64,000 bases of DNA from Mesorhizobium sp. L2C084A000 (GTDB lineage: Bacteria; Pseudomonadota; Alphaproteobacteria; Rhizobiales; Rhizobiaceae), in NCBI RefSeq assembly GCF_000502875.1, contig NZ_AYWX01000005.1, forward strand, positions 169,164 to 233,163. The letters are read 5' to 3'. The notes under the pieces were generated by a model that was given only the letters and a program-made list of their open reading frames with translations, searched no databases and was not told the DNA's origin. The translations under genes were made by a program, and so were the position numbers. Shown here one piece after another: positions 44,779-53,106 of the stretch (its first letter is position 1; every line of letters starts with the position of its first letter).

Positions 44779-45702
44779 TCAGGCTGGCCAGGTCTGCGCA
44801 ACCATGGCCAGCGTCTCGGCCCGGTTCGGCGCACCAAGCCTGCCGCCGAAGCGCAGGCATTTGAGCGCGGCGGCCGCACTGGCAAAGCGCAAAGCCTGCT
44901 CGACCGGCATGGCTTCCGCCAGCCCGACGGCGAAGGCGCCGTGAAAGACATCGCCGGCGGCCAATGTGTCGATCGCCTTGATCTTCGGTGCCGCGACATG
45001 GCGCACGCAGCCTGCGCGACGGTCGTGCCACCAACTGCCCGCCGCGCCGCCTGTCACTGCGACAAAAGCGTCGGTGCGGCTGGCGAGATCGGCGCAAGCC
45101 GTTTCTGGATCGAGCGCCTGGCCGCAGACAATGCGCGCCGCCGTTTCCGAAGCGACGATGTGCGTGGCGAGCGGCAACAGCTGTTCCAGGATCTGCAACG
45201 GTGCGGTATCGGCATCGAGGATTGCCGGCCGGCCGAGGGCGCGCGCCGCTCTCAGGGCAAGGGCTGCCGCACCTGGCCAGCGGACATCGACCAGTACGGC
45301 GTCGAATGCCGTGAGGTCGGCGACCGGCAAGGCTTCGGGATCGGCCTGGGCAAGCCCGTCATAGAACGGCACGATGATGCGCTCGCCATACGCGTCGACC
45401 AGGATCGAGGCCAGCGCCGAGCGGGCGCCTCTGACGCGGCGCACAAAGGTGCAATCGACGCCTTCGGCCTCGATGCCGGCGATGAGCTGGTCGGCGACGG
45501 CATCGTCACCCGCGCTCGCCCACAGCGATACCTCGGCCCCCAGGCGATGCGCGGCGCAGGCAGCACTCGTGGCCATGCCCGAGGCGATCTGGACGCCGTC
45601 GGAGGCAATGAACTTGCCTTGATGCACGGGCAGCGTCTCGACGCGCAGGATGGTGTCCAGCGTCAAAGCGCCAACGCTCAGCAGCTTCACGGGTCTTGCC
45701 AT
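44779..45702 (-). CDS. PfkB family sugar kinase
   Basis: 307 residues. Ribokinase-like fold: LLSVGALTLDTILRVE, GMATSAACAAHRLG (sugar-binding Gly pair replaced by GMATS), and DTLAAGDVFHGAF, the PfkB signature 2 with the catalytic Asp. It phosphorylates a sugar or nucleoside with ATP; substrate not assignable. It is convergent with tyrC (seven bases) and starts seven bases after the DUF2125 stop, so the two are probably cotranscribed. Confidence 0.9.
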   Translation of the reverse strand: MARPVKLLSVGALTLDTILRVETLPVHQGKFIASDGVQIASGMATSAACAAHRLGAEVSLWASAGDDAVADQLIAGIEAEGVDCTFVRRVRGARSALASILVDAYGERIIVPFYDGLAQADPEALPVADLTAFDAVLVDVRWPGAAALALRAARALGRPAILDADTAPLQILEQLLPLATHIVASETAARIVCGQALDPETACADLASRTDAFVAVTGGAAGSWWHDRRAGCVRHVAAPKIKAIDTLAAGDVFHGAFAVGLAEAMPVEQALRFASAAAALKCLRFGGRLGAPNRAETLAMVAQTWPA

Positions 45703-45709
45703 CGCAGCG

Positions 45710-46708
45710 CTATTCCACCGGCTTGATCTTGCCCAGCGGAATGAAGCCGAGCGAGGCCTTGCCCCTGACCACCTTCAGCGGCATCGACGGTTCGTTGCCG
45801 AGCACCGCCAGGGCAGCAAAGCCCTGCTCGATCTGGCTTTTCTGCTCGGGTATGGCGGCGCCGAGAATGGCCGCCACCGCCTTCGGGTCCTTCAGCCTGA
45901 TCATCAGATCGGCGTTGATCAGGCCCTCGGCATCGACCGAGAGCGGTCCCGAAACGGTGACGCGCGCCGTCCCCGACGACAGGTCGAGGTTGCGGATTTC
46001 GATCGCCTGGCCACGAAGGCTCTTCACCTGCGTGCCGATCAACGCGACACCGTTCTTCAGCGTGACGTCGCCACTGGCATCGAGCGCCGGAAGCACGCGC
46101 CCGCCAATTGCGTCGGGGTCGATCTCGAGATCGCCGAAACTGCCGAGATAGTCGATATCCTCACCGTTGGGCTGCAACTGACCCGATGCCTTGCCGGCGC
46201 TGAACAGTTGCACCGGATCGGTGTCGTCGGCCGGGTCGGTCTGGCCGGAAAGGCCCTCTGCCTCCAGCGAAATCCGCTGCGGCAGCGGCCACCACAATTT
46301 GAAATTGGCCTGCAGATTGTCCCAGTCTATCCACAGCGGCACCATGTCCGGAACGGAGGTCCTGAGCGGGCCGCGCAGATTGGCAACCGGCGACAGAGGC
46401 TGGATGATCTGGGCGGCTGCGTTGAAACTGCCGGCTGAAGCCGCAATGTTCTTGGCATCGTCCTCATAGGCGAGGTTGTCGCAGGAGACGGTAAAGCTCA
46501 AGGGATAGCCGCTGACCTGGAGATTGCCGCAGCCGGCCTCGACGCCATTCTTGTTGAGCGTGGCAACCGCCTTGTCGGCTTCGCTCCTGACGCGGTCAGC
46601 CAGATAGAACCAGCCGCCGCTGTAGAGGGCGAACAGCACGACGATGAATGCTGCAAGCCAGACCACACGGCGACGTTTGTTCGGCTGGCGTTCGTCACTT
46701 GACGTCAT
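45710..46708 (-). CDS. DUF2125 domain protein
   Basis: 332 residues. One N-terminal transmembrane helix (about 14-34) and a large periplasmic beta-rich DUF2125 domain (SEADKAVATLNKNGVEAGCGNLQV-type start, LSFTVSCDNLAYED). The family is restricted largely to alphaproteobacteria; role unknown, perhaps envelope lipid or asymmetry related (AsmA-like fold resemblance is a guess). ATG 46708. Transcribed toward the sugar kinase. Confidence 0.9.
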   Translation of the reverse strand: MTSSDERQPNKRRRVVWLAAFIVVLFALYSGGWFYLADRVRSEADKAVATLNKNGVEAGCGNLQVSGYPLSFTVSCDNLAYEDDAKNIAASAGSFNAAAQIIQPLSPVANLRGPLRTSVPDMVPLWIDWDNLQANFKLWWPLPQRISLEAEGLSGQTDPADDTDPVQLFSAGKASGQLQPNGEDIDYLGSFGDLEIDPDAIGGRVLPALDASGDVTLKNGVALIGTQVKSLRGQAIEIRNLDLSSGTARVTVSGPLSVDAEGLINADLMIRLKDPKAVAAILGAAIPEQKSQIEQGFAALAVLGNEPSMPLKVVRGKASLGFIPLGKIKPVE

Positions 46709-46795
46709 GCTTTGGCTCTCGTTAACGCATGGGTGTTGCGGACGGGTAGGCGATTCCGCCAGGTAGACAGACGAATAGTTAGACGGGACGGGCGG

Positions 46796-46821
46796 AAAAA
46801 ACACCGGTCCGGTTCGGTGTT
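46796..46821 (-). terminator. Possible minus-strand terminator between divergent genes
   Basis: AACACCG / CGGTGTT stem (46800-46806 with 46815-46821) followed on the minus strand by a T-run (46801-46796). No minus-strand gene lies immediately upstream of it, so it may stop antisense transcription, or the match may be chance. Confidence 0.4.
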
Positions 46822-46849
46822 GGCATCTTTTGCAATCAGGCGCGGCGAT

Positions 46850-47371
46850 ATGGGCGATTTTTGGGTGTTTGGCTATGGCTCGCTGATCTGGCGGCCGGGA
46901 TTCGCGCATGTCGAAACACAGCGTGCCCGCCTGCATGGCTACCGGCGCTCGCTCTGCGTCTATTCCTTCGTGCATCGCGGAACGCGCGAGCGGCCGGGGC
47001 TGGTGCTCGGCCTCGACCGTGGCGGGTCCTGCGTCGGCCTCGCATTCCGCGTTCCCGGCGACTTGCACGACGAGGTCATGGCCTATCTTCGCGAGCGCGA
47101 ACTGGTCACCAATGTCTATCTGGAGCGCATGCTCAAGATTCGCCTCGACGGGGGCGGTACGGTCGACGCGGTGGTCTACATTGTCGACCGCCACCACGAG
47201 CAATATGCCGGAGCGCTCGACGCGGCGGATGCGGCGGCCATGGTGCGCGGCGCGGTCGGCCAGTCCGGCAACAACGAGGACTATGTGCTGAGCACGCTTG
47301 AGCATCTCGAGGCGTTGGGCATCCGCGACCACTGGCTGGAGGATGTCGCCAGGCAGGTCGCGCCTTTGTGA
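46850..47371 (+). CDS. Gamma-glutamylcyclotransferase (ChaC family)
   Basis: 173 residues. WVFGYGSLIWRPGF is the ChaC/GGCT substrate-binding motif; GYRRSLCVYSFVHRGT and the VGQSGNNEDYVLSTLEHLEALG segment complete it. The catalytic Glu lies in YLRERELVTNVY. Cleaves glutathione to 5-oxoproline and Cys-Gly in the cytosol. ATG 46850 starts directly at the motif as in family members; the frame upstream is non-coding. Divergent from the DUF2125 gene. Confidence 0.94.
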   Translation: MGDFWVFGYGSLIWRPGFAHVETQRARLHGYRRSLCVYSFVHRGTRERPGLVLGLDRGGSCVGLAFRVPGDLHDEVMAYLRERELVTNVYLERMLKIRLDGGGTVDAVVYIVDRHHEQYAGALDAADAAAMVRGAVGQSGNNEDYVLSTLEHLEALGIRDHWLEDVARQVAPL

Positions 47372-47492
47372 AGCTGGCTCTGCGGAAAAAGGCGGCCAGG
47401 CCTTTGACCTCGTTCAGGCAAGACTTAGGTTAGGCTCCGACTCTCAGCCCGCGGGCGCCATTTGCCCGCCCCAATCATCCCGGAGATACGCC

Positions 47493-48440
47493 TTGCAGAA
47501 ACGTCGTCTCGGTCGCACCGACCTGTCCATCGCGCCGCTGGTTCTGGGCGGCAACGTCTTCGGCTGGACCGCCGACGAGAAAACCTCGTTCGACCTGCTC
47601 GACCGCTTCGTCGGCGCCGGCCTCAACGCCATCGATACGGCGGATGCCTATTCGCGCTGGGTTCCCGGCCACAAAGGCGGTGAATCGGAAAACATCATCG
47701 GCAAATGGATGAAAGACCGTGGCAATCGCGACAAAGTCGTGGTGATCACCAAGGTCGGTTCGGATATGGGGCAGGGGCACAAGGACCTGTCCGCCGCATA
47801 CATCGAAAAGGCCGTCGATGCATCGCTGAAGCGGCTGCAGACCGAGTTTATCGATCTCTATCTGTCGCATTGGCCGGACCCTGCAACGCCCTATGAAGAA
47901 ACGCTTGGCGCCTACGAGAAGCTGCTCGCCAAGGGCAAAATCCGCTATGCCGGCTGTTCGAATCTCGACGCCGGCCAGTTGCGTGCCGCACTCGATGTGG
48001 CGAGCTTGCGCAGCCTGCCGCGCTACGAGGTGCTGCAGCCGGAATACAATCTTTACGATCGCTCGTCCTTCGACGGGCCGTTGCGCGATCTATGCGTGGC
48101 CGAGGACATCGGCGTCATCACCTATTTCAGCCTGGCCAAGGGTTTCCTCAGCGGCAAATACCGCAGCGAGGCCGATCTCGGTCAAAGCCCGCGTGGCGGC
48201 GGGGTGAAGGACTATCTCAATGCGCGCGGCATGCGCATCCTTGCGGCACTCGACGCGGTTTCATCAAGGCATTCGGCCAAGCAGGCGGAAGTGGCGCTTG
48301 CCTGGGTTATCGCTCGGCCGGGCGTCACCGCGCCGATCGCCAGCGCCACCAAGCCTGAACAGATGGACAGCCTGATCAGGGCGGCGTCGCTGAAACTGAC
48401 CGCCGCCGACATGACCGAACTCGACAAGGCGAGCGGCTGA
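47493..48440 (+). CDS. Aldo/keto reductase
   Basis: 315 residues. NADPH-dependent TIM-barrel oxidoreductase: RRLGRTDLSIAPLVLGGNVFGW, AIDTADAYS (catalytic Asp-Tyr), VVITKVGSDMG (catalytic Lys), LYLSHWPDP (His) and IAPIASATKPEQM near the C terminus (NADP). It uses a TTG start at 47493: GGAG at 47482-47485 is spaced seven bases before it and the TTG-Gln-Lys-Arg start matches family N termini; no ATG is near. Substrate unknown. Confidence 0.93.
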   Translation: MQKRRLGRTDLSIAPLVLGGNVFGWTADEKTSFDLLDRFVGAGLNAIDTADAYSRWVPGHKGGESENIIGKWMKDRGNRDKVVVITKVGSDMGQGHKDLSAAYIEKAVDASLKRLQTEFIDLYLSHWPDPATPYEETLGAYEKLLAKGKIRYAGCSNLDAGQLRAALDVASLRSLPRYEVLQPEYNLYDRSSFDGPLRDLCVAEDIGVITYFSLAKGFLSGKYRSEADLGQSPRGGGVKDYLNARGMRILAALDAVSSRHSAKQAEVALAWVIARPGVTAPIASATKPEQMDSLIRAASLKLTAADMTELDKASG

Positions 48441-48530
48441 AGCTCAGTCGCGACGCCTCGCACGAACGTCCAAGACGCCCCTCTGGTCCTGCCATACCGT
48501 CTCTTCGCGCAAGGCAGGACAGAGGATAAA

Positions 48531-49157
48531 ATGGCTGAGCCGCTTCTTTCGCAGCCGGATTTTTGGGGACAACTTCTCGCGCTGATGCTTGCCGCCCTGG
48601 TGATCATGGGCAGCCCGGGACCGGCGACGATAAGCGTTACCGCCGTTGGCGCTGCCTTCGGTTTGCGCCGCTCGCTGGGTTATGCCTGGGGAATCATACT
48701 GGGCACGATCGCCGTGCTTCTGGTTGTCGCGACCGGGGTCGTGGCGGTGCTCACCGCGATGCCGAGGCTGGCGCCGTTGCTGGCTTTCGCTTCCGCGGCC
48801 TACATCCTCTATCTCGCCTTCAAGGTCGCCACGGCGGCGCCCATGGCAGCACGCGGCGCCGAGGCTTCGTGTCCAACATGGCTGGCTGGATTCCTTCTCG
48901 CGGTCGCCAATCCAAAGGCCTATGTGGCGATCGCCGCCGTGTTCGCCGGTGCTTCGTCCGAACAGGGCGCCACTGAGCTTGGTCCATGGCTGAAGCTGAC
49001 GGCTCTCGCCCTGATGATCGTTGCCATCCATGCTCTGTGGCTTGTCGTGGGAGCATCGTTCGCGCGCTTCCTGCGCCGGCCGGCGGCCTCGCGGATCATC
49101 AATCTGGTCTTTGCCGCGACGCTGGTGTTGACCACCACGCCGGCCGTGTTCGGTTGA
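48531..49157 (+). CDS. LysE/RhtB family exporter
   Basis: 208 residues, six transmembrane helices. The family hallmark GSPGPATISVTAVGAAFGLRRSL follows helix 1, and AGFLLAVANPKAYVAIAA is the second conserved loop. These inner-membrane proteins export amino acids such as lysine, homoserine or threonine; specificity not predictable. GAGG lies upstream of the ATG (AGAGGATAAAATG). Stands alone, convergent with the acyltransferase gene. Confidence 0.92.
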   Translation: MAEPLLSQPDFWGQLLALMLAALVIMGSPGPATISVTAVGAAFGLRRSLGYAWGIILGTIAVLLVVATGVVAVLTAMPRLAPLLAFASAAYILYLAFKVATAAPMAARGAEASCPTWLAGFLLAVANPKAYVAIAAVFAGASSEQGATELGPWLKLTALALMIVAIHALWLVVGASFARFLRRPAASRIINLVFAATLVLTTTPAVFG

Positions 49158-49182
49158 GAACTGTCGGCCGGAGACTTCCGAT

Positions 49183-49983
49183 TCAGGCTTTGGTTCTTTC
49201 AGCCGCGTCCAGCTCTTGCAGCCTTTTCACCGCTGTCGGAGGCAAGGCAGGCGGGCTCGGACCGCGCGCCACATCAATCAGGAATTGGTCGCAGGCAGCC
49301 TCGGTCTCGCCGATCAGCCGGGCCATGAATTCGTCCTTGCTCAAGCCGGGCGGGATCGGCGGCAGGAAGCGTGCCTTGATGGTGCCGGGGTAGCGCAGGA
49401 ATTTCCGGCGCGGCCAGTACAGGCCGGCGACATGGGCAACCGGCACCACCGGAACGCCAAGCTGCGCATAGATTTCGACGATGCCGTATTTGTAGGCCGG
49501 TTCGTCGCCCGGTGCCCGGCGTGTGCCCTCGGGATAGATGATCAGCTGGCGAGGGTTGCGCGCCATCTCCTCCTTGGTCGCGGCGACCACGGCCTTCAGC
49601 GCCTTCGAGCGGCTGCCGCGGTGAACCGGGATCATCCGCATCTTCATGATGTACCAGCCGAAGAACGGGATCCAGGTCAGCTCTCGTTTCAAGATGTAGA
49701 GCGGGTCCTGGAGGAAGGGGAAGAAGGCGATCGCGTCCCAGAACGACTGGTGCTTGGGCGCCAGGATGAACGAGCCTGCTGGCAGGTTTTCCTGGCCAGT
49801 GATGTCGCTCTTCGTTCCAGCGATCTTGTCGAAGAGCCACATCGAGGTGCGCGACCAGAATTTCGGCACGAACCAGGCGCGGTGACGGGGCGACAGGAAA
49901 TAATAGGGGGTCCAGAGGATCATCTGGACGATCAGGTTGACGTAGAAGACGAAATTGAACGTCAGCGATCTGGCATAGAGCAT
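49183..49983 (-). CDS. 1-acyl-sn-glycerol-3-phosphate acyltransferase (PlsC type)
   Basis: 266 residues. One N-terminal membrane helix, then the acyltransferase motifs KHQSFWD (HxxxxD catalytic), PVHRGS, IIYPEGTRR and PVVPVAHVAG. It acylates lysophosphatidic acid to phosphatidic acid at the membrane. ATG 49983 gives a normal N terminus, although the bases before it (CCTCCCCC) are pyrimidine-rich and give no Shine-Dalgarno pairing, so expression may be low or leaderless. Confidence 0.92.
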   Translation of the reverse strand: MLYARSLTFNFVFYVNLIVQMILWTPYYFLSPRHRAWFVPKFWSRTSMWLFDKIAGTKSDITGQENLPAGSFILAPKHQSFWDAIAFFPFLQDPLYILKRELTWIPFFGWYIMKMRMIPVHRGSRSKALKAVVAATKEEMARNPRQLIIYPEGTRRAPGDEPAYKYGIVEIYAQLGVPVVPVAHVAGLYWPRRKFLRYPGTIKARFLPPIPPGLSKDEFMARLIGETEAACDQFLIDVARGPSPPALPPTAVKRLQELDAAERTKA

Positions 49984-50102
49984 GGGGGAGGCCCGGTGAG
50001 GAGGTGAGCGTTGGTTACACCAAGCGCGGGGAAAAAGGAAATGGCCGCAGGGCGCCTTGACCGACGAAGAAAGCGGTCGCCGATTGGGGAGACCCGGTTC
50101 CG

Positions 50103-51005
50103 CTACTTCAGCCGCGCCAGCCGCTCCTTCAGGCGCGGGCCGGCAAAATCGAGGAAGGCACGCAGCTTCACCGGCAGCAGGCCATGGCCCGCATGCACCA
50201 GGCTTACCGGCCATGGCTTTGGCTCGAACTCCTCCAGCAGGACGCGCAGCATGCCGGACCGCAGCGCGGCCTCGATCTGGTAGGAGAGCACTTTTGTGAG
50301 CCCGACGCCGGCAATCGCCGCATCGATGGCCGCTTCGGCGGTGTTGACCTGAAGCCGTGAATGGACCTGAACCGGGATTTCTGCCTTGCCCTTGATGAAG
50401 CTCCAGGTGGCGGCGGAAGCAAGTCCCTCAAAGGTGATGCAATCGTGTGTTTCCAGATCTTCCGGGGTGATCGGCGTGCCGTGTTCAGCCAGATAGGCGG
50501 GGCTGGCGCAAACGACGCGGCGGATCGCGCCGACGCCCATGGCGACCAGGCTCGAATCGGGCAACCGGCCGATGCGGATGGCGAGGTCGAAATGGTCCTC
50601 GACCAGCTGGGTTATGCGGTCTGCCAATATCAGGCGGATGTCCACGTCGGGATAGGCTGCGAGAAAGCCGGTGACGACCGGCAGCACGTGCAGGCGGCCA
50701 AAGACGACCGGCGCGGTGATGGCCAGTTCGCCGGTTGGAGCGCTGTACTCTCCGGCAGCCGTGCGTTCGGCCTCACCGACGTCGTCGAGGATGCGGCGGC
50801 AGGCGGCAAGATAGGCCTGGCCGGCATCGGTCGGCGTCAGCCTGCGCGTGGAGCGGTTCAAAAGGCGTGTGTTCAGATGGCGTTCCAGATCGGAAACCTT
50901 GCGGCTGACCGTCGCCAGCGGAATGCCGAAACGGCGGCTGGCTGCGGAAAGGCTGCCGGCCTCCACCGCGGCGACAAAGAGCGACATGGCTTCGAGACGA
51001 TCCAT
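50103..51005 (-). CDS. LysR-type transcriptional regulator
   Basis: 300 residues. N-terminal winged helix-turn-helix (MSLFVAAVEAGSLSAASRRFGIPLATVSRKVSDLERHL, residues about 7-45) and a LysR substrate-binding domain (about 90-295). Belongs to the PBPRb/CrgA-like group. It is divergent from a DUF1348 gene; a TGCA-N11-TGCA dyad lies between them (51035-51053), so the likely target is the DUF1348/PNPOx pair and its own gene. Confidence 0.93.
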   Translation of the reverse strand: MDRLEAMSLFVAAVEAGSLSAASRRFGIPLATVSRKVSDLERHLNTRLLNRSTRRLTPTDAGQAYLAACRRILDDVGEAERTAAGEYSAPTGELAITAPVVFGRLHVLPVVTGFLAAYPDVDIRLILADRITQLVEDHFDLAIRIGRLPDSSLVAMGVGAIRRVVCASPAYLAEHGTPITPEDLETHDCITFEGLASAATWSFIKGKAEIPVQVHSRLQVNTAEAAIDAAIAGVGLTKVLSYQIEAALRSGMLRVLLEEFEPKPWPVSLVHAGHGLLPVKLRAFLDFAGPRLKERLARLK

Positions 51006-51034
51006 AGCTTCTTCCGGAAAATGGAAGGATGAGT

Positions 51035-51053
51035 TGCAAATATGCCATCTGCA
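51035..51053. promoter_or_regulatory. Candidate LysR operator
   Basis: TGCA-N11-TGCA (51035-51038 and 51050-51053) in the 116-base divergent region between the LysR gene and the DUF1348 gene; LysR-type sites commonly have an interrupted dyad with a T-N11-A core. Nearby GGAAGGATG occurs twice (51023-51031 and 51056-51064). Confidence 0.35.
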
Positions 51054-51121
51054 TTGGAAGGATGGAAGGCTTTATATTGGGTGTCGGCCTGCCTGCAGCA
51101 TGGCCTCGCAAAGGAGTTGCC

Positions 51122-51590
51122 ATGTCCGAAGCCCGGCCGCCACTGCCGCCCTTCACCGCAGAGACATCAGCGCAAAAGGCGCGCATGGCCGAGGACGCCT
51201 GGAACTCCCGTGATCCGGCACGGGTCGCGCTTGCCTACAATGGACAGTCGCTGGCGCAACCGGGCCGAATTCCTGCAAGGGCGCGATGCCATCCAGGCGT
51301 TCCTGACACGCAAATGGAGCCGCGAGCTTGACTATCGTCTGATCAAGGACGTCTGGGCCTTCCACGGCAACCGCATCGCCGTGCGCTTCGCCTATGAATG
51401 GCACGACGACAGCGGTTCATGGTTCCGCAGCTACGGCAACGAGAACTGGGAATTCGACGAACATGGACTGATGCGCCTGCGCATCGCCAGCATCAACGAC
51501 CTGCCGATCGGCGAGGCCGATCGCAAGTATCACTGGCCGCTCGGCCGGCGGCCGGACGACCACCCGACACTGTCGGAGCTCGGACTTTAG
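51122..51590 (+). pseudogene. DUF1348 (NTF2-like) protein, frameshifted
   Basis: Frame 1 from ATG 51122 encodes [17 protein letters not shown] and [15 protein letters not shown], the standard DUF1348 N terminus; at about 51239 the reading must shift to frame 3 ([16 protein letters not shown], then [35 protein letters not shown]) to the stop at 51590. The family has one Thr codon between AY and the MDSRW segment; only one base of it remains, so two bases are missing. Unless this is a sequencing error the gene makes a short product of about 70 residues. DUF1348 proteins are small NTF2-fold proteins of unknown activity, usually about 155 residues. Confidence 0.85.
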
Positions 51591-51614
51591 CATCTTGCCG
51601 CAAGGAAGCTTTCA

Positions 51615-52247
51615 ATGAACGCGCATGCTTTCACCAGCGACGTTGCCTTCACGCCGACCGTCAAGGCGATCCAGGCCCGCAAGGGCTCACGTCAGTCCTA
51701 TGCCCGCGTCGAGGAGCGTGGCGGCTGGCAGGCCGGCATCACCCCGGACCTTGCCGCCTTCGTCGAGATGCAGACCAGCGTTTTCCTGTCGACGGCCAAT
51801 GGCGATGGCCAGCCCTACATCCAGCATCGCGGCGGGCCCGCCGGCTTCCTCAAGGTGCTGGATGAACACACGATCGGCTTCGCGGATTTTGCCGGCAACC
51901 GGCAGTTCATCACGCAGGGCAATCTGGCCGACAATCCAAGGGCGTTCCTGTTCCTGATCGACTATATGCACCGCCAGCGCATCAAGATCTGGGGCACGGC
52001 GCGGGTCGTCGAGAGTGACGCCGAGTTGATGGCGAAACTGATGCCGCAAGACTACAAGGCGCGCCCCGAGCAGGTCATCCTGTTCACGGTCTCGGCCTGG
52101 GATGCCAATTGCCCGCAGCATATCCCGCAACGGTTCGAGGCGGCCGACGTGGCGGCGGCACTCGAAGAGCGGGACAAGCGTATCGAACGCCTTGAGCAGG
52201 AGATCGCACGGCTCAGGGGAAATTCGGGCGCGGCCGCAGGGGAATAA
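51615..52247 (+). CDS. Pyridoxamine 5'-phosphate oxidase family protein
   Basis: 210 residues. Split-barrel flavin-binding protein: QTSVFLSTANGDGQPYIQHRGGPAGFLKVLDEHTIGFADFAGNRQFITQGNL is characteristic of a PNPOx-like group that binds FMN or haem. The C-terminal ~45 residues form a predicted coiled coil (EERDKRIERLEQEIARLRG). It follows the DUF1348 gene by 25 bases and is probably in the same transcript and LysR-controlled. Substrate unknown. Confidence 0.9.
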   Translation: MNAHAFTSDVAFTPTVKAIQARKGSRQSYARVEERGGWQAGITPDLAAFVEMQTSVFLSTANGDGQPYIQHRGGPAGFLKVLDEHTIGFADFAGNRQFITQGNLADNPRAFLFLIDYMHRQRIKIWGTARVVESDAELMAKLMPQDYKARPEQVILFTVSAWDANCPQHIPQRFEAADVAAALEERDKRIERLEQEIARLRGNSGAAAGE

Positions 52248-52973
52248 TCAGCCGCCGGCCGCGGTTTCGGCCAGTGCGATGCCGTTAGGCGTCGGCTTGA
52301 CCGGCACGATGCCGCGCGCCAGCGCCAGCAGATATTTGTTGTATTCGGTGAACAGCACGCGCAATGCCCGCGGCTTGGTCAGCCAGCCGCCATTGTCGAG
52401 GTTGGAATTGACCACCGGATAGGGCTCGAGCTTGGCGCCATGCAGCAGCCTGCCCATTTCCAGCAGGCTGCGCGGCATATGATAATTGTTGGTGACAAGG
52501 ATCACCGTGCCATAGGCGTGGCTCTCGACCCATTTGGCGCTTTCCTCGGCGTTGCCGATCGTGTCGAGCGCGGCGCGGTCGATGTCGACGCAACAGGAAA
52601 ACAGATTCTTGTCGCCGCCGGTCGCCGCCTGCAACTGGCGGCGGCTGGCCGAAGGATGGACGCCGCTGATCAGCAGCCGTTCGCCCTTGCCGGACGCCAG
52701 CAGATCCATCGCCGCATCGAGGCGGGACTGGCCGCCGGTCAAGACAATGATCGCGTCCGCCCTGGCCGGATTGGCGGGCGTCGTCAGATGGCTGACCTTA
52801 TTGGCGAACCAGCCGAAACCGCCGGCAAACAACGTAGCGAGGATGAGCAGAGACAGAGCCGAAAGGCGCAACGCGGCTCTTAGACGGCTCACAGCGCGGC
52901 GGTCATGCGAACGGGCAACCACCACTGGCATCTGCCCAGCCGTACCGGTCGAATCCCGCGCGTCCATCGCCAT
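52248..52973 (-). CDS. YdcF/ElyC family (DUF218) membrane protein
   Basis: 241 residues. One transmembrane helix (about 32-57), then a DUF218 domain with ADAIIVLTGGQSRLDAAMDLL, ERLLISGVHP and VTNNYHMPRSLLEM (ligand-binding histidine loop). ElyC in E. coli affects peptidoglycan/undecaprenyl metabolism; the precise function here is unknown. ATG 52973. It abuts the PNPOx gene (stops are adjacent) and lies downstream of ftsX, with a palindromic element between. Confidence 0.9.
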   Translation of the reverse strand: MAMDARDSTGTAGQMPVVVARSHDRRAVSRLRAALRLSALSLLILATLFAGGFGWFANKVSHLTTPANPARADAIIVLTGGQSRLDAAMDLLASGKGERLLISGVHPSASRRQLQAATGGDKNLFSCCVDIDRAALDTIGNAEESAKWVESHAYGTVILVTNNYHMPRSLLEMGRLLHGAKLEPYPVVNSNLDNGGWLTKPRALRVLFTEYNKYLLALARGIVPVKPTPNGIALAETAAGG

Positions 52974-53061
52974 ATGGTTAATCCTGAAATGCGGCTTTGG
53001 GTAGGTAAAAGACGCACTTTGCGTTACGTGAATTCTCCATCCGTGATCACCCTGTTTTATC

Positions 53062-53104
53062 CATGTCGTTGTCCCCCAACCGGTTCCCACTTTTGGGCGA
53101 CATG
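53062..53104. repeat. Dispersed palindromic element, family A (diverged)
   Basis: CATGTCG (53062-53068) and CGACATG (53098-53104) ends, with CCGGTTCCCACTTTTGGG inside, the same middle motif as the copy at 27880. It lies just downstream of the ftsX stop codon. Confidence 0.65.
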
Positions 53105-53106
53105 AA

